Positions 1 through 9,745 are shown, counted from the stretch's first letter. The stretch: 64,000 nucleotides of DNA from Prorocentrum cordatum (GCA_963575745.1 CAUYUJ010007224.1:186001-250000); one strand, 5' to 3'. Notes: generated by a model from the sequence alone, not told the origin. Numbers and translations: made by a program.

Positions 1-284
1 GGGCTGGGAGGCCGCCGAGGACCGACGAGCACGCCCGGAGCACTTCGGTGCTCCCCGGCACCGCCGCCCGGCCCGAAGAAGGCCGCCCCGAGGCGTCTTG
101 CGGCCGGGCCTCCGGGCCTTCCGCCTCGGGGGCCTCTGGCGGCCGAGCCTCCGGCGGCCGGCGAGTCGCCGCGGGCAGCCCCCCCCGGCCGGCTCTCGGC
201 GGGGCGCAGCTGCCTCGGCGAGGCATCCCGAGGGGGCTGCGAACGCCCGGAGGGCTCCTCGGAGAAGAGCAAGCGCCTTCAGTG

Positions 285-395
285 GGCGCTCCGCGCGGCT
301 TTCTCGGATCCGCGCTGGGCGCCGCCTCCGGCGCCGCCTCGGGCGCGCTCCGCGAGCCAGCCCGGCGCGGAGCCAAGGAGTCCGCGCGGAGCGCC
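285..395. repeat. GC-rich palindromic repeat P, copy 1
   Basis: Starts GGCGCTCCGCGCGG and ends with the inverse, CCGCGCGGAGCGCC. Between the arms are GGATCCGCGCTGGG and an inner GGCGCCGCC-type hairpin. The same arm sequence recurs about a dozen times in the window. It is a non-coding foldback repeat; its mobility is inferred from its dispersal, not shown. Confidence 0.7.
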
Positions 396-828
396 AGAAG
401 CTTGCGTTTGTGGCGCGGCGGGCACGCCCGACGAGCTCGAGCCGGCCTTCTTGTCCGATCCGAGGCAGGCCGCTCCCCGAAACGTCTCTCGCCTCGAGAG
501 CCAAGCTGCCCCAGCCTGCTCGGGGAACGAACGGCTTCGGTGTCGGGGGCCTATCGTCCACTCGTCGGCGATGTGTTGCTGGCTCCAGGTCCTGAGCCAC
601 TGCCCCCCCTGGCGTTTGCCCCCCCGAGATTGACCACCACCATGCTGGCCAACGAGTCGTTCCTTCCTGGGACGTCGTTGGGCCCGCAAGCCATGGCGCA
701 GCAACTGGAAAGCATCCCATGGCTGGAATACCGCCGATATCCGACGAACACGCCCAGAAACCTCGAACCTGCGCTCTTGGAGGCCTCTTGGATGAGGTCG
801 GAGTAGGTGGGGTCGGAGGATCGCGCCG

Positions 829-958
829 CATCGCCGATGCATCGGCGATGCGTCGGCTATGCATTGGCAACGTCGGCAATGCATTGGCGCCGTCGGCGTG
901 GAGAAAAATAATGCTCCACATCGAGCCGCATCGCCGATGCATCGGCGATTCTGCGCTA
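829..958. repeat. CGATGCATCGG motif cluster
   Basis: Irregular repeats of ATGCATCGGCGATG and GCATTGGC words, partly self-complementary. Related words occur near 31350-31390 and in the 12-bp array at 38020-38450. No coding sense. Confidence 0.5.
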
Positions 959-1356
959 TACCCCATCTGGGAGGCCATCTGGGAGGTCTAGGCTTCTGCC
1001 CGACCCACGCCACTGAGACCAGTTGTTCTTCTCGCGAGCCGTCTCTTGACGGTCCCGGGGCCCGGCGAGGCCCTTGCAGAGGCCGAGGCTGGGCAAAAGA
1101 GACATCGCGCGTCGTGTTCCCCCTCCCCTCCCCCAGGCGCGATCGTGTGCGGGGTCTGCCCGGCCCGAGGATGGCCGTGCCCCGAAGCGTCTGTCGGCTC
1201 GAGCGGCCAGGCTGCATGGGACCCCTGCGCCGCGCGCTGGGGCACGCCGCGCTGTGCCTCGCGGGCGCCCAGGTGCTGGTCCCGCGCGCCCTGCTCGGCT
1301 GGGGCTGCCTGCCTCGGCGGAGGTCCCGCTGGGGGGAAAGACGGTGAGCAGCCGAG

Positions 1357-1542
1357 CGACGAGACCGAGCGTCGACGGCGACGACGACGGCGACGAGCGT
1401 TGACGAGCGTCGGAGACGGCGGCAGGCGCCGACGGCGACGACGACGTCAAGCTCGACGACGAGCGGGCGGGCGACAACGGCGAGCATCGACGAGGAGCGT
1501 CGACGAGGACAACAAGGACGAGCGACGACGACGACGACGAAC

Positions 1543-1574
<32 letters not shown>

Positions 1575-1603
1575 TACGACGACGACAACGAGAGCGACGA
1601 CGA

Positions 1604-1636
<33 letters not shown>

Positions 1637-1640
1637 CATT
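1357..1640 (+). repeat. (GAC/CGA)n triplet tract
   Basis: Degenerate GACGACGGC triplets over about 280 bp. All three frames are nearly open and give poly-Arg, poly-Asp or poly-Thr peptides, so the frames here are not genes. Confidence 0.85.
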
Positions 1641-1864
1641 TGTTGGAGGGAGAGTGTGCTGTAACATAGTTGGTGCGTCTTGGGTTTGCACTGGTCCTCC
1701 TCCTCCTCTTCCTCCTCGTGATTCCTCCGTTTTTCTGCTGCTCCCCCCCCCTGGGACAAGGCCGCCCGGCCCGCCGGGGCGCGGGGTTACGCCCATGCAG
1801 TGCGAGTCGTGGCGCATGAGCAGGACCGAGCTGCGCGAGGTGCTGACATACTTGGTTTCTTCAT

Positions 1865-2557
1865 GCTCCTTCCTCCTCCTCCTCCTCCTCCTCTTCCTCC
1901 TCTTCCTCCTCATCATCATTAGCATCTTAATTTTCCTCCCTCTCCTCCTCCTTCCTCTTACTCCTCGCCCTCCGTCTCCTCGCCATGTTTTCGCCATTCG
2001 ACTCCTAACTCCTGCTCCTCCTTCTCCTCCGCCTCTTCCTCCTGCCCCCCCCCACCCCTGCCCTCGCATGATGAAGTAGGAGGACGAGGAGTAGCAGGAG
2101 AAGGGGGACGACTTGAGGAAGAGATGAGGGGACGGAGGACGATGAGTGGGTGTGCCTCCAGGGCGGCGGCAAGGAGGACGGGTGGAGGAACAGCGCGAAG
2201 GTTTTTTTTGGGGGGAGGAGGAAAAGGCGGAGGAGGAAGAGTTGGGAGGCGAATGGTATTCCTGTCTTCCTCCTGCTACTCCTTCTCTTCCTCCCCCTCT
2301 CCTGTGCCAGCGGCCTCCTTCACTCATCCGAGCCTCCTTCCTCCACGGCAGTGGAGTCCCAGCTGACTTCAGAATGTCCCACCGCCCTCCGCGCTGCCCT
2401 CCTAACTGCTCCTCCCCCTCCTGCTCTCTCCTCTTTGTCGCCCTCCTGTTCCTTTCGTTGTATTAGTATCCTCATCGTGCTCCTCCTCCTCCTCCTCCTG
2501 CTTCTCCTCCTCCTCCTATTTCCTGCTCCCCCTCCTCCTCCTCCGCCTCCTTCCCTT
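1865..2557 (+). repeat. CTC-rich pyrimidine tracts
   Basis: Long CTC/TCC runs separated by short mixed segments (a purine-rich interval lies around 2080-2250). It ends directly upstream of the spliced-leader relict. The 682-residue minus-strand frame across 279-2327 is a by-product of this bias. A short exon-like piece at 1800-1846 (reading CESWRMSRTELREVL after an AG) is too short to support. Confidence 0.75.
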
Positions 2558-2579
2558 TCCGTAGCCATGTTGGCTCAAG
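2558..2579 (+). other. Relict dinoflagellate spliced leader
   Basis: This 22-base site matches the published dinoflagellate spliced leader (consensus DCCGTAGCCATTTTGGCTCAAG) at 21 of 22 positions; only base 12 differs (G for T, giving CCATGTTGG). The leader is added to mRNA by trans-splicing, so a copy in the chromosome beside a coding frame is known to mark reverse-transcribed mRNA. It is followed after 30 bases by an ORF1-like frame. It is not followed by the GT of an SL RNA gene intron (the next bases are TTCGC), so a relict fits better than an SL gene. Confidence 0.85.
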
Positions 2580-2609
2580 TTCGCAACGTGCGACCTTGGC
2601 GCGACGAAC

Positions 2610-4060
2610 TTGCGTGCAGCCGAGGGGACGGCCCAAGGCCCCCGTGCTTTCTCAGCTACCGCGCTTCCTCCTCCTCATACTGTCGGGGCGTCAGCACGCC
2701 TGCTGCCCTGGAGTAGCGACGACGATTCCTCTCTTTGTGCCGCCATGGGACCAGTTGGATGCGACCGCCCGCACCCTGCAGTCCATCATCTCGCAGACCC
2801 TGGCGCTGATGCTGATACGGATCGTGCTGGCTCCTTCTCAGGTGCCTCGGCTGGCCATCAGCGGTCGGCATCACGCAGTGGGGGTAGTCGTGGCGCTCGC
2901 CGTGCCCCTCGCTCTCGCCATCACCCTCGTGATTGCGCGGGTGCTCCACCTGAGGCCTCCCGCTCGCGCCGCTCTCGTGCTGGCGGGCGCGGCCGTGTGT
3001 CGGGGAGGGATGTCCCGCCTGTTGTTGCTTCCTCAGCTTCGCACCGCGGTGCGGACCCAGCCGCCTCCGCAGGAGGCTTGACAAATGAGCAGCTCGAGCA
3101 GTTGGCCCACGACTTCGATGAGGCAGCGACGTTCCCCGACACGCCGACTCAGCCAGCACCAATGCATGTTGATGCCACGTCTGCCAGAGGCGCTCCCCCA
3201 TTCGACCCGTGGGCAGCAGCTGCGCAGCTCGGTCCAGCTCCTGTTGATGCTGGTTCTTTCGTGGCCCTTGGTGTGCATGAAGAAGAGGATCAAGCCGCCT
3301 TCACTCGTGCGGTCTATCGTGCTGACATCGCCGCCCGCTTCACCCAGCTCCGCGGAAAGTTCAATTACATCGTCACTTCGGTTGTCTCTCACTCCGTCCA
3401 GCAGACCAACAGCCCCATCCTCGCCACGCTCGCCACTCTCCTGAAATAGCTCTCTCAACAGCATACCGGTTTCGATCAGCAGATCATGGCCGCTTTCCGC
3501 CCGCAGTTGGATCCGTTGAAGCGCGAGTTCCAAGTTCAACATGATGTTCTCAGCCACCGCGTCGGAGACACCGAGCAGGCTGTCGAGGCCCACGCGCCCC
3601 AACTCGCTGATTTTCATACATTGGTTTGTGAGGTGCGTCAACAGGTCGAGTTGGATCGCAAGCTCCCTGCCAGACCGGCCGCCCCGCCAGGCTTCGATCG
3701 CGAAGTGGACCCTACTCAAGTCATCGTTGTCTCTACAAAGCTCGTCGGTCTCGAGCCCGCGCGTGAAGCCGTCAACATCTCCATGGGTGAGCTCAACTTC
3801 TCGGAGGAAGATTACCAGATCAAGTCCTTGTTCCCGCTGCCGTCGAAAAAGTTCTCTGTCGCCATCACTGGCCCAGTCGGGCTTGCATCGCGGTGAGCAC
3901 AGAAGCTCTCGGCAATCTCAAAGCAGAGGGTTCTTGGAGGGAATTCCATTGCCCCGCTCAGGGTGCTGATCCTGCGATGCACCACACTGGCCCCGACAAG
4001 TCACCGAAACAAGTTCGAGGCGACATGCACTTGCGAAATATCCGTTCGGCTTTGCTCTCG
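2610..4060 (+). pseudogene. Broken retroelement ORF1-like gene
   Basis: Frame 3 from 2610 reads a basic Ser/Arg-rich N-terminus, then a Leu/Gln-rich, probably coiled-coil middle. A TAG at 3447-3449 interrupts it, and the same frame resumes to about 3892 with segments such as YQIKSLFPLPSKKFSVAI. Near 3893 the sense moves to frame 2 (ALGNLKAEGSWREFHCPA ... DKSPKQVRGDMHLRNIRSAL) and stops at the TCG tract. The order of a disordered basic end, coiled coil and small folded domain resembles ORF1 proteins of non-LTR retrotransposons, as in the LINE at 57.3 kb. I cannot name the family. The upstream spliced-leader relict suggests retroposition from a trans-spliced transcript. One stop and one frameshift make it a pseudogene. 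Confidence 0.55.
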
Positions 4061-4533
4061 CCTACGTCGTCGTCGTCGTCGTCGTCGTCGCCTACGTCGT
4101 CCTCTGTCTTTCCTCGTGTTCGTCGTCGTCGTCCTCTTTGGCGTCGTGGTCGTTTCCGTCGTCGTTGTCGCCATGGCCGTCCTTCCTCCTCCTCCCTCGT
4201 CGTCGTCGTCGTCCGTCGTCGGCGTCTCGTCGTCGTCCCTCCTATTTCGTCGCCGTCGTCGTCGTCGGCGTCGTCGTTGTCGTCGTCGGCGTCGTCTTCC
4301 CTCCTCCCTCGTCGTTGTCGTCGTCGGCGTCGCCGTCCTTCCTCCTTCTTCGTTGTTCGCGTCGTCGCCGTCCTCCCTCTTCCCTCGTCGTTGTCGTCGT
4401 TGTCGTCGTTGTCGTCGTCGTCGTCCTCCCTCCTCCCTCGTCGTCGTCTTCGTTGGCGACTTCGTCGTCGTCTTCGTCGTCGGCGTCGGCGTCAGCGTCG
4501 TCGTCGTCTTCTCGTCGTAGTCGACGTCGGCGT

Positions 4534-4565
<32 letters not shown>

Positions 4566-4681
4566 ACGTTGTCGTCGGCGTCGTCGTCGTCGTCGGTGTC
4601 GTCGTTGTCGTCGTCGTCGGCGTCGTCATCGTCGTCGTCGTTGTCTTCGTCGTCGTCGTCGGCGTCGTCGTCGTCGTCGGT

Positions 4682-4713
<32 letters not shown>

Positions 4714-4835
4714 TGTCGGCGTCGTCGAAGTCGTTGGAGACGTCGTCGGTGTCGTCGTAGTCGTTGTCGGCGGCGTCGTCGTCGTCGTCGTTGTCGCTGT
4801 CGTCGTCGGCGTCGCTGGCGTTGCCAAGTGCCATT
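4061..4835 (+). repeat. Expanded (TCG/GTC)n tract in repeat Q
   Basis: About 770 bp of TCG/GTC triplets with interspersed CTCCCTC words. Segments such as GTCCTCTGTCTTTCCTCGTG and the non-repetitive end GCCAAGTGCCATTTGGTACC recur at 19.2-19.65 kb, so this is a shared dispersed element with an internal microsatellite and not a random tract. Frames inside (poly-Ser, poly-Val, poly-Asp, poly-Thr) are artefacts. Confidence 0.85.
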
Positions 4836-4925
4836 TGGTACCCACCGTCACGGTCTTAAGAGATTGTGCAAATCAAGGTGCGGGTGGGTGGGTGGGATGT
4901 TTGCGCGAGCAGTGGAGACGCCGCA
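4836..4925 (+). repeat. Repeat Q, 3' end, copy at 4.9 kb
   Basis: Carries the shared terminus: GTACCCACCGTCACGGTCT, then TGCAAATCAAGGTGCGGG, GTGGGTGGGATGTTTGCGC and GAGCAGTGGAG. The same end is found at 19.64-19.74 kb, 17.54-17.60 kb and, inverted, 15.59-15.66 kb. Confidence 0.7.
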
Positions 4926-5196
4926 CTTGCCGTTCTGGCGCTTGAGGCGCCAGTTCCAAGCCTAGTTCTGGCAGCTCTGGCACCAGGTGAAGCCCCGCAC
5001 ATTGCTCTTGTCCTGATTCTGTTTCCCGCCCATGGGAAATGCTTAACAGAGCTCACCGGCCCGACCTCGCTGGAGGATGGGTTCCAACCTGGGGCAGACC
5101 AGGTGAATGATTGTCGGGCGCAAGCACCCTGGCACTGTCGCGGATTAGCGGTATCCGTGATTGCGAATGCGGGCTCAGCCCGCCCAAAGCAAAATC

Positions 5197-5212
5197 CCAA
5201 AATGGCTACGGA
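5197..5212 (-). other. 16-base spliced-leader-like match
   Basis: On the minus strand TCCGTAGCCATTTTGG matches the first 16 bases of the dinoflagellate spliced leader exactly. The remaining bases diverge (GGATTTTGC instead of CTCAAG). A palindrome, GCGGGCTGAGCCCGC, lies shortly downstream on that strand. It could be a truncated relict, a degenerate SL RNA gene, or chance in a pyrimidine-rich context. Confidence 0.35.
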
Positions 5213-5690
5213 AGAGGAGGAGGAGGAAAAGGAGGAAGAGGAGGAGGAGGAGGAGGAGGAGGAGGAGGAGGAGGGGGAGGACGTGGATGAGGATGAGACC
5301 GAGGAAGGAGCGGAGGGAGAGAAGAAGTGGAGGAGCAGGAGGAGAGGGAGGAGGCGAGGGAGGATGGGGAGACGGGAGCAGAGGGGTGAGGAGGATGAAA
5401 AGGAGGAGGAGTAGGAGGAGGAGAGGGAAGACTGTAGTTATTGTATGGCTGATGCCATCGAGGGTAGGGATCGCCCCGTCACGTCGGGTGGGGCTCATGG
5501 GCGCTCCCATCCTCGTGGGCATTCCCATCGGCTGAGAAGGCACAGATTGAGGAGGAGTCGGAGGAGCCGGCGGAAGTAAGGGAGGAAGGAGGAAGAGGAA
5601 GGAAGGATGGAAGGAAAGGGGCAGGAAGGAAGGACGGAAGAAGGAAGGACGGAAGGAAGGGAGGAAGGAAGGAGGAGGAGAATGGGGAGA
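5213..5690 (+). repeat. (GAG)n and (GGAA)n purine tracts
   Basis: Almost unbroken purine strand: GAG triplets to about 5430, a short mixed segment around 5435-5540, then GGAAGGAA-type repeats. No gene; all reading frames here are low-complexity. Confidence 0.85.
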
Positions 5691-5893
5691 TAGAGGAGGA
5701 GGAGGAGGAGTTGGCCTCCCCGCCGAACCCGGCAGCCGAGGTGCTAAATCGGTACGAGAAGGCCGTCGAGGAGGACGCCCTCGGCCTGCTCCGCCCCAGC
5801 GCCGCGGAGAAGGCCCTGCTCGGCGTGGGCGCGTTGTCGAAGCGCGCGGAGGCCCACCGCGGGGCGCCACCTCGAAGCTGGAGCGTAGCTCGG

Positions 5894-6095
5894 CGGCGGA
5901 GTCCTCCTCCTCCCTCCTCCTCCTCCTCCTCCTCCTCCTCCTCCTCTTCCTCCTCCTCCTCCTCCTCCTCCTCCTCCTCCTCCTCCTCCCTCTCCTCCTC
6001 CTCCTCCTCCTCCTCCTCCTCCTCCTCCTCCTCCTCCTCCTCCTCCTCCTCCTCCTCCTCCTCCTCCTCCGCCTTTTCCTCCTCTTCCGCCTCCT
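5894..6095 (+). repeat. (CTC)n pyrimidine tract
   Basis: About 200 bp of nearly perfect CTC repeats, opposite in strand bias to the GAG tract 250-700 bp upstream. The two together could pair as a long imperfect inverted repeat. Confidence 0.9.
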
Positions 6096-6220
6096 CCTTT
6101 TCCTTGAGTCCGAGCCCTGTCGCCTCCGAGAATGAGGGCGAGAACAACACATCGGAGGACAGGTGTTTTGCAAGTTTCGGCCTCCGGGGGCCGCCTTCGG
6201 TCGAGGAAGACAAAACGACA

Positions 6221-6376
6221 TAAACATAAGCTTTTGGCCCTCCGCGCGGATTTCTTGGATCCGCGCTGGGCCCCCCTGGCGGCGCCTCCGGCTCCGCCCC
6301 TGGCGCGCTCCGCGCGCCAGGGAATGGGGCCCAACGCAGATCCAAGCAATCCGCGCAGAGCGCCAAAAGTTCAAAC
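6221..6376. repeat. GC-rich palindromic repeat P, copy 2
   Basis: Full-length copy. Left arm CTTTTGGCCCTCCGCGCGG, GGATTTCTTGGATCCGCGCTG; central CCCCTGGCGCGC / GCGCGCCAGGG hairpin; right arm with CAGATCCAAGCAATCCGCGC and AGCGCCAAAAGTT. Flanked by ACATAAAC on the left, a word also found beside several other copies. Confidence 0.75.
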
Positions 6377-6570
6377 GGGACCGTGAAAAGCGGATCTGGG
6401 GTGAAGATCTGCACCCCAGATAGACCCCGGGAGGCGTCCCATGGATTGACTCTGAGCGGATGGGGCCTCTTCGCCCGACCACGCGGTGAAATCCGAGCCT
6501 CGCCCATCGCCTCCCATCGATTCAGGAGGGTCGATGGTTGGTGGGAGCAGGGTTTGGATGTCGCCACCTA

Positions 6571-6664
6571 CTCGAGCGTCATATCAACGGCGGCGGCGGC
6601 GGCGACGAAACGTGACGGCGACGTCGGCTTCTGGCGTCTATCGGGGCAGAGAAAAGTGGCATGA
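6571..6664 (+). repeat. 92-bp dispersed repeat, copy 1
   Basis: Contains CGACGGCGGCGGCGG-type bases followed by GACGTCGGCTTCTGGCGTC. Two further copies lie within 660 bp (6838-6933 and 7137-7228), interleaved with other repeats. Confidence 0.6.
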
Positions 6665-6675
6665 CCATAAAACCC

Positions 6676-6791
6676 CCAAGTTTCGGAGTTGTCCCCTCGG
6701 CCGCGCCTCCGGCGCCGCCCATGTCGCGCTCGCTCCGCCGCCGGGGAGGGGGATTTGGCGCATGTCCAAAACATCCGCACGGAGCTCCGAC
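6676..6791. repeat. Diverged copy of repeat P
   Basis: Keeps GCCGCGCCTCCGGCGCCGCC and a CTCCGCCGCCGGGGAGGGGG inner hairpin, with eroded arms (GGAGTTGTCC / GGAGCTCCGAC). Weaker match than the full copies. Confidence 0.45.
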
Positions 6792-6837
6792 AGTGGATGC
6801 TCCTGCAGTTTCTTGTTCCTCCACCTTCGACGGAGTA

Positions 6838-6933
6838 GCCCTCGAGCATTGTCCCGACGGCGGCTGCGACGGCGACGACCCGTGACGACGACGTCGGTTT
6901 CTGGCGTCTGCGGTCGGGGATTTTCGCCGAGCG
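6838..6933 (+). repeat. 92-bp dispersed repeat, copy 2
   Basis: Shares GACGGCGGCTGCGACGGCGA and GACGTCGGTTTCTGGCGTCT with the copies at 6571 and 7137. Confidence 0.6.
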
Positions 6934-7113
6934 TGTCGCGCCGCCGGCTCTGGCCCACCGCGCTTCGGCGCGATGTGCTGTCCACTTCGCGGTTCCCGGG
7001 CGTCAGTGTCTCGACGCCCGTCCCGAGCCGCCCGCCCCGCGAAGCGGAGCGACACGCCAGCCGCTCGCACGGCACCGCGTGTCGCCAGGGCCGCCGCAGC
7101 GGCACGCTATCCG
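6916..7113. repeat. Repeat R (GTGTCGCGCCGCCGG), copy 1
   Basis: About 190 bp: GAGCGTGTCGCGCCGCCGG, a middle with GGCGCGATGTGCTGTC, then GAAGCGGAGCGACACGCCAG and CGCGTGTCGCCAGGGCCGCC. Complementary GTGTCG/CGACAC words make it foldback. Other copies: 12033-12215, 13271-13483, 53911-54106, and a decayed one near 30507-30600. Confidence 0.6.
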
Positions 7114-7136
7114 AAAGTGCCCGGCCGTAAGGGAGC

Positions 7137-7228
7137 GCCCTCGCGCGTCATCTCGACGGCGGCGGCGGCGACGCCGTGGACCCGTGACGGCGTCGGTTTC
7201 TGGCGCCTGTCGGGGAGCAAAAGAGTTC
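7137..7228 (+). repeat. 92-bp dispersed repeat, copy 3
   Basis: CTCGCGCGTCATCTCGACGG then GGCGTCGGTTTCTGGCGCCT. Same order as the copies at 6571 and 6838. Confidence 0.6.
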
Positions 7229-8417
7229 AGAATCAAGCATCGCCAATCTTGCCAATGCCATTATGCCACTTGTGCCCATGTCTCGCGGACCTCCAACCAT
7301 CTATGCTTCCGCCGCTTCTGGTTCCCCTGATCCGGCGTCCAGCCAGGGGGGTGGGGCTCTGGGCGCGCACTGGCGGAGCGCGCGGAGACCCGCGGCGGCG
7401 GGGCGTTTCAGCGACGCCGTGAGCAAGCTCGCGGCGGCGGGGGTCAGTAGCTCGCGGCGGCAGGGGTCTGTAAACGCCGGGGGAGCGAAGAGCGCAGAAG
7501 AGCTGCCCTGCGGCCCCCGAGCTGCCGCCGCGGGCCCGAGAGGGTGCACGAGAGGTGCGCGCGTGTTCGCCGCACGCGCTTGCTGCCTCCCCGTTGGTGA
7601 GCACCCGGCAGGAGTCCACGCTGCGAGCAAGTTCGCGACGTCGGGGTTCTCTTCTGGCTTGCTCTCGGAGCCTTAAGAGGGGGGGGGAGGGGGCTCGTGG
7701 CCGCGGGCTGTGTTGCATGGCATCTTCGGGGGGCCGTGTCTGTCCAACGGACTGCGGCCTGGTCCTCGCACCCGCCGCGGGTCCGACGTGGCTTCGGCAG
7801 GGACTCCTCTTGGATCCGACGCGGATCCCATGCGGATCGACGCGGGTTCGACGCGGATTCGGCGCAATTGGTGACGCGATGGGGCGGACAAGGTCCCCCA
7901 TATCAAGATGCAGCTCGAAACACTTGGCAGGCTTGGTGCCGGCCATCTGGGAGGGGTCTTCAGATCGGGTGGGGCCTGGGGGGGATCCCTCGTTCGGGAG
8001 GCCCGCGGCGCCGAGGGCAGTCGCGGCTGCACCTCGAAGTCAGACCTCAACTTCGAGGGGAGCGCCCTCGAGGATCGGATCCTCGGCTCGCGCCCCGCGA
8101 GGTGCGACGCGCGAGCAGCGTCGCGCCCTCGCCCCCCGCACGCCCGCACGGCGCCTCGGAGAGCAGGGCGGCCGATCAGGCCCAGGCCGCGACGCGCGGA
8201 GCGCGATGGACTGTCTTCGCGCCTCCTGTCAGGCGAGCGCAAACGTGGATCACTGTGCCTAACCAATCGCAGAAAGTTTGGATGCCAATCTTTATGTTTT
8301 GATCTTCTTTCTGAGATTCGTAGATCGGCGGTTGGAGAGGGCCCACTTTGCCCCCCCCAGTGTTTGTGGCCGCACACGCCTGCCAGGAAAAGGATACCAG
8401 GAAGGATAGGGGGCGTA
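7229..8417. other. No gene recognised
   Basis: GC-rich single-copy-looking DNA. A short GACGCGGATTC-type direct repeat lies at about 7815-7865. Frames up to 237 residues exist on both strands but overlap each other and have no recognisable domain. Confidence 0.5.
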
Positions 8418-8579
8418 GATTAGCGCAGGGCTGGACCTAAACGGTGTTTTTGGTGTTTTCGTGGGCCGTTTTCGTTTCGGTTTCGTGTTGCGGTGAAGGC
8501 GGATTCGGGACAGAAGCGAGGGACAACGAAAACTAAACGAAAACGAAAAACACCATTTAGGTTCAGCCCTGAATTAGCG
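8418..8579. mobile_element. hAT-like MITE, copy A
   Basis: A 146-bp element (8426-8571) with terminal inverted repeats CAGGGCTGGACCTAAACGG and, inverted, CAGGGCTGAACCTAAATGG; the complementarity continues imperfectly for about 55 bases. It is flanked by 8-bp direct repeats GATTAGCG (8418-8425) and AATTAGCG (8572-8579), 7 of 8 identical. Eight-base target duplications and CAGGG ends are typical of the hAT superfamily. It has no coding capacity, so a transposase must come from elsewhere. Two more copies in the same orientation lie at 11516 and 24940. Confidence 0.85.
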
Positions 8580-8739
8580 ACGGGTCCCGTTTCCATGGGA
8601 ATCGCAGATTTCCGCCGCCGAGCGAGGCGGCACCGGCCGCCGCATTCGGCAAGCGCGCGCCAAATACATGGATCGGTAATCCATGCTTGCGCGCCTCCGA
8701 TCCTGGGGGTGTCCCAAATCGAGCAGTGGCGAAGCGCCC

Positions 8740-8957
8740 TGGCTTGCCCATAGGCCCACCAAAGAAAGTTCTAAGAACCTTTTGTGGTTCGCACGGAATA
8801 TGTTATTACAACATATCTGGTTGATGCCGTCTTGCTTTAACACATCGGCTTCATGCTCGACGAACATTGGTGTTGTCATCAGAACACACTTCGGTTCAGA
8901 GAACATGTCGTGGTAGGCCTATAGGAATGCCGGGACGGTCGGTCCCTGCTCAACTAA
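8740..8957 (+). repeat. Dispersed repeat V, copy 1
   Basis: Matches 15005-15222 in order: GCCCACCAAAGAAAG, CGTCTTGCTTTAA, AACATTG, CGTCGTGGT, GGCCTATAGG and GGTCGGTCCCTGCTCAA. Diverged non-coding repeat pair. Confidence 0.55.
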
Positions 8958-9226
8958 GTCGACGAATAATCAACAGCAGGTCAGGTCAGGCTTGCATGCC
9001 CACGAGGGGGGGCCACATAGGGCACAGGTGGGACAAGTTGTAGCAAGGTCAGGTCGCGCCAGAGGCTCCGGAAGCCGACGGGCATTTACACGCGACACGC
9101 TTGCCAGGATCTGGTCTTAGACAAACCCAGCGTGGACGTGGCGGAACGTGTTGCTAATGTGCGTGCAGATTTAGGAGCTAAGACAGCGGGTGTGCGTGCG
9201 TGCGGAGGTGCGTGCAGACACAACGT

Positions 9227-9252
9227 AAACACACACACACACACACACACAC
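9227..9252 (+). repeat. (AC)n microsatellite
   Basis: Run of CA dinucleotides directly before a partial copy of palindromic repeat P. Confidence 0.9.
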
Positions 9253-9545
9253 TTTCTGAGCTCCGCGCGGATTTCTCAGATCGGCGCTGGGCCCCCCTCC
9301 CTGGCACAAGGATCAGCCACGCGCAGAGGGGGGTGGGGGGAGGTGGGAGGGCTTCTTAGAAGCACCCCTGCTTCTTTGAAGGCGCGGGCCTTGTCTATAG
9401 ATGCAGGGCCGGCGCCTTCTGAGAAGCAGCCCCCTTCTAAGAAGCCCTCCCCCCTCCCTCCACGCCCTCGTGCGCACCGCCGAACCGCATAAACGCACAC
9501 TTTCTGAGCTCCGCGCGGATTCCTCAGGCGCGTCGGGCCCGCGCA
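9253..9545. repeat. Palindrome T flanked by half copies of repeat P
   Basis: Half copies of P (TTTCTGAGCTCCGCGCGG) at 9253-9310 and 9497-9545 border palindrome T (about 9315-9475). T reads GAGGGCTTCTTAGAAGCACC ... GGGCCGGCGCCTTCTGAGAA ... CTTCTAAGAAGCCCTCCC. T recurs at 56085-56240 and, diverged, at 62505-62665. Foldback, non-coding. Confidence 0.65.
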
Positions 9546-9625
9546 CCCGCGGAGAACAGCACGCGGCGCGAAGTCCTCGGGATCGGCAGCGAGCGAGGGG
9601 GGGAAGAGGAGTAGAAGGCCTCCTC

Positions 9626-9627
9626 TA

Positions 9628-9659
<32 letters not shown>

Positions 9660-9662
9660 CAC
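9626..9662 (+). repeat. (AAG)n tract
   Basis: Short GAA/AAG triplet run directly upstream of a half copy of repeat P. Confidence 0.8.
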
Positions 9663-9665
9663 CAC

Positions 9666-9745
9666 ATGAACACAAACTTTTGGCGCTCCGCGCGGATTTC
9701 TTGCATCCCCGCCTGGGCTCCCCCGGCGGCGCCTCCGGTGCCGTG
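9666..9745 (+). repeat. Repeat P, half copy
   Basis: ACACAAACTTTTGGCGCTCC, GCGCGGATTTCTTGCATCC, then GGCGGCGCCTCCGG. Only the left arm and inner hairpin are recognisable. Confidence 0.55.

Larger units (their letters stand above)
1..1356. other. GC-rich non-coding stretch
   Basis: No gene is seen. Long frames here are produced by extreme GC content and have proteins made mostly of Ala, Gly, Arg and Ser. The stretch holds one copy of the GC-rich palindromic repeat (285-395) and a cluster of CGATGCATCGG motifs (829-958), described separately. Confidence 0.6.

Noticed and set aside
279-2327. 682-codon minus-strand frame
   Set aside because: Runs through CTC and GAC triplet tracts; protein is Ser, Arg, Val runs with no domain.
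3893-4945. 350-codon frame and overlapping Asp-, Val-, Ser-rich frames
   Set aside because: Products of (TCG)n in six frames. Only the first 55 codons or so have sense, as the end of the ORF1-like relic.
5175-6482. 435-codon Arg/Glu-rich minus-strand frame
   Set aside because: GAG/CTC tract translation.
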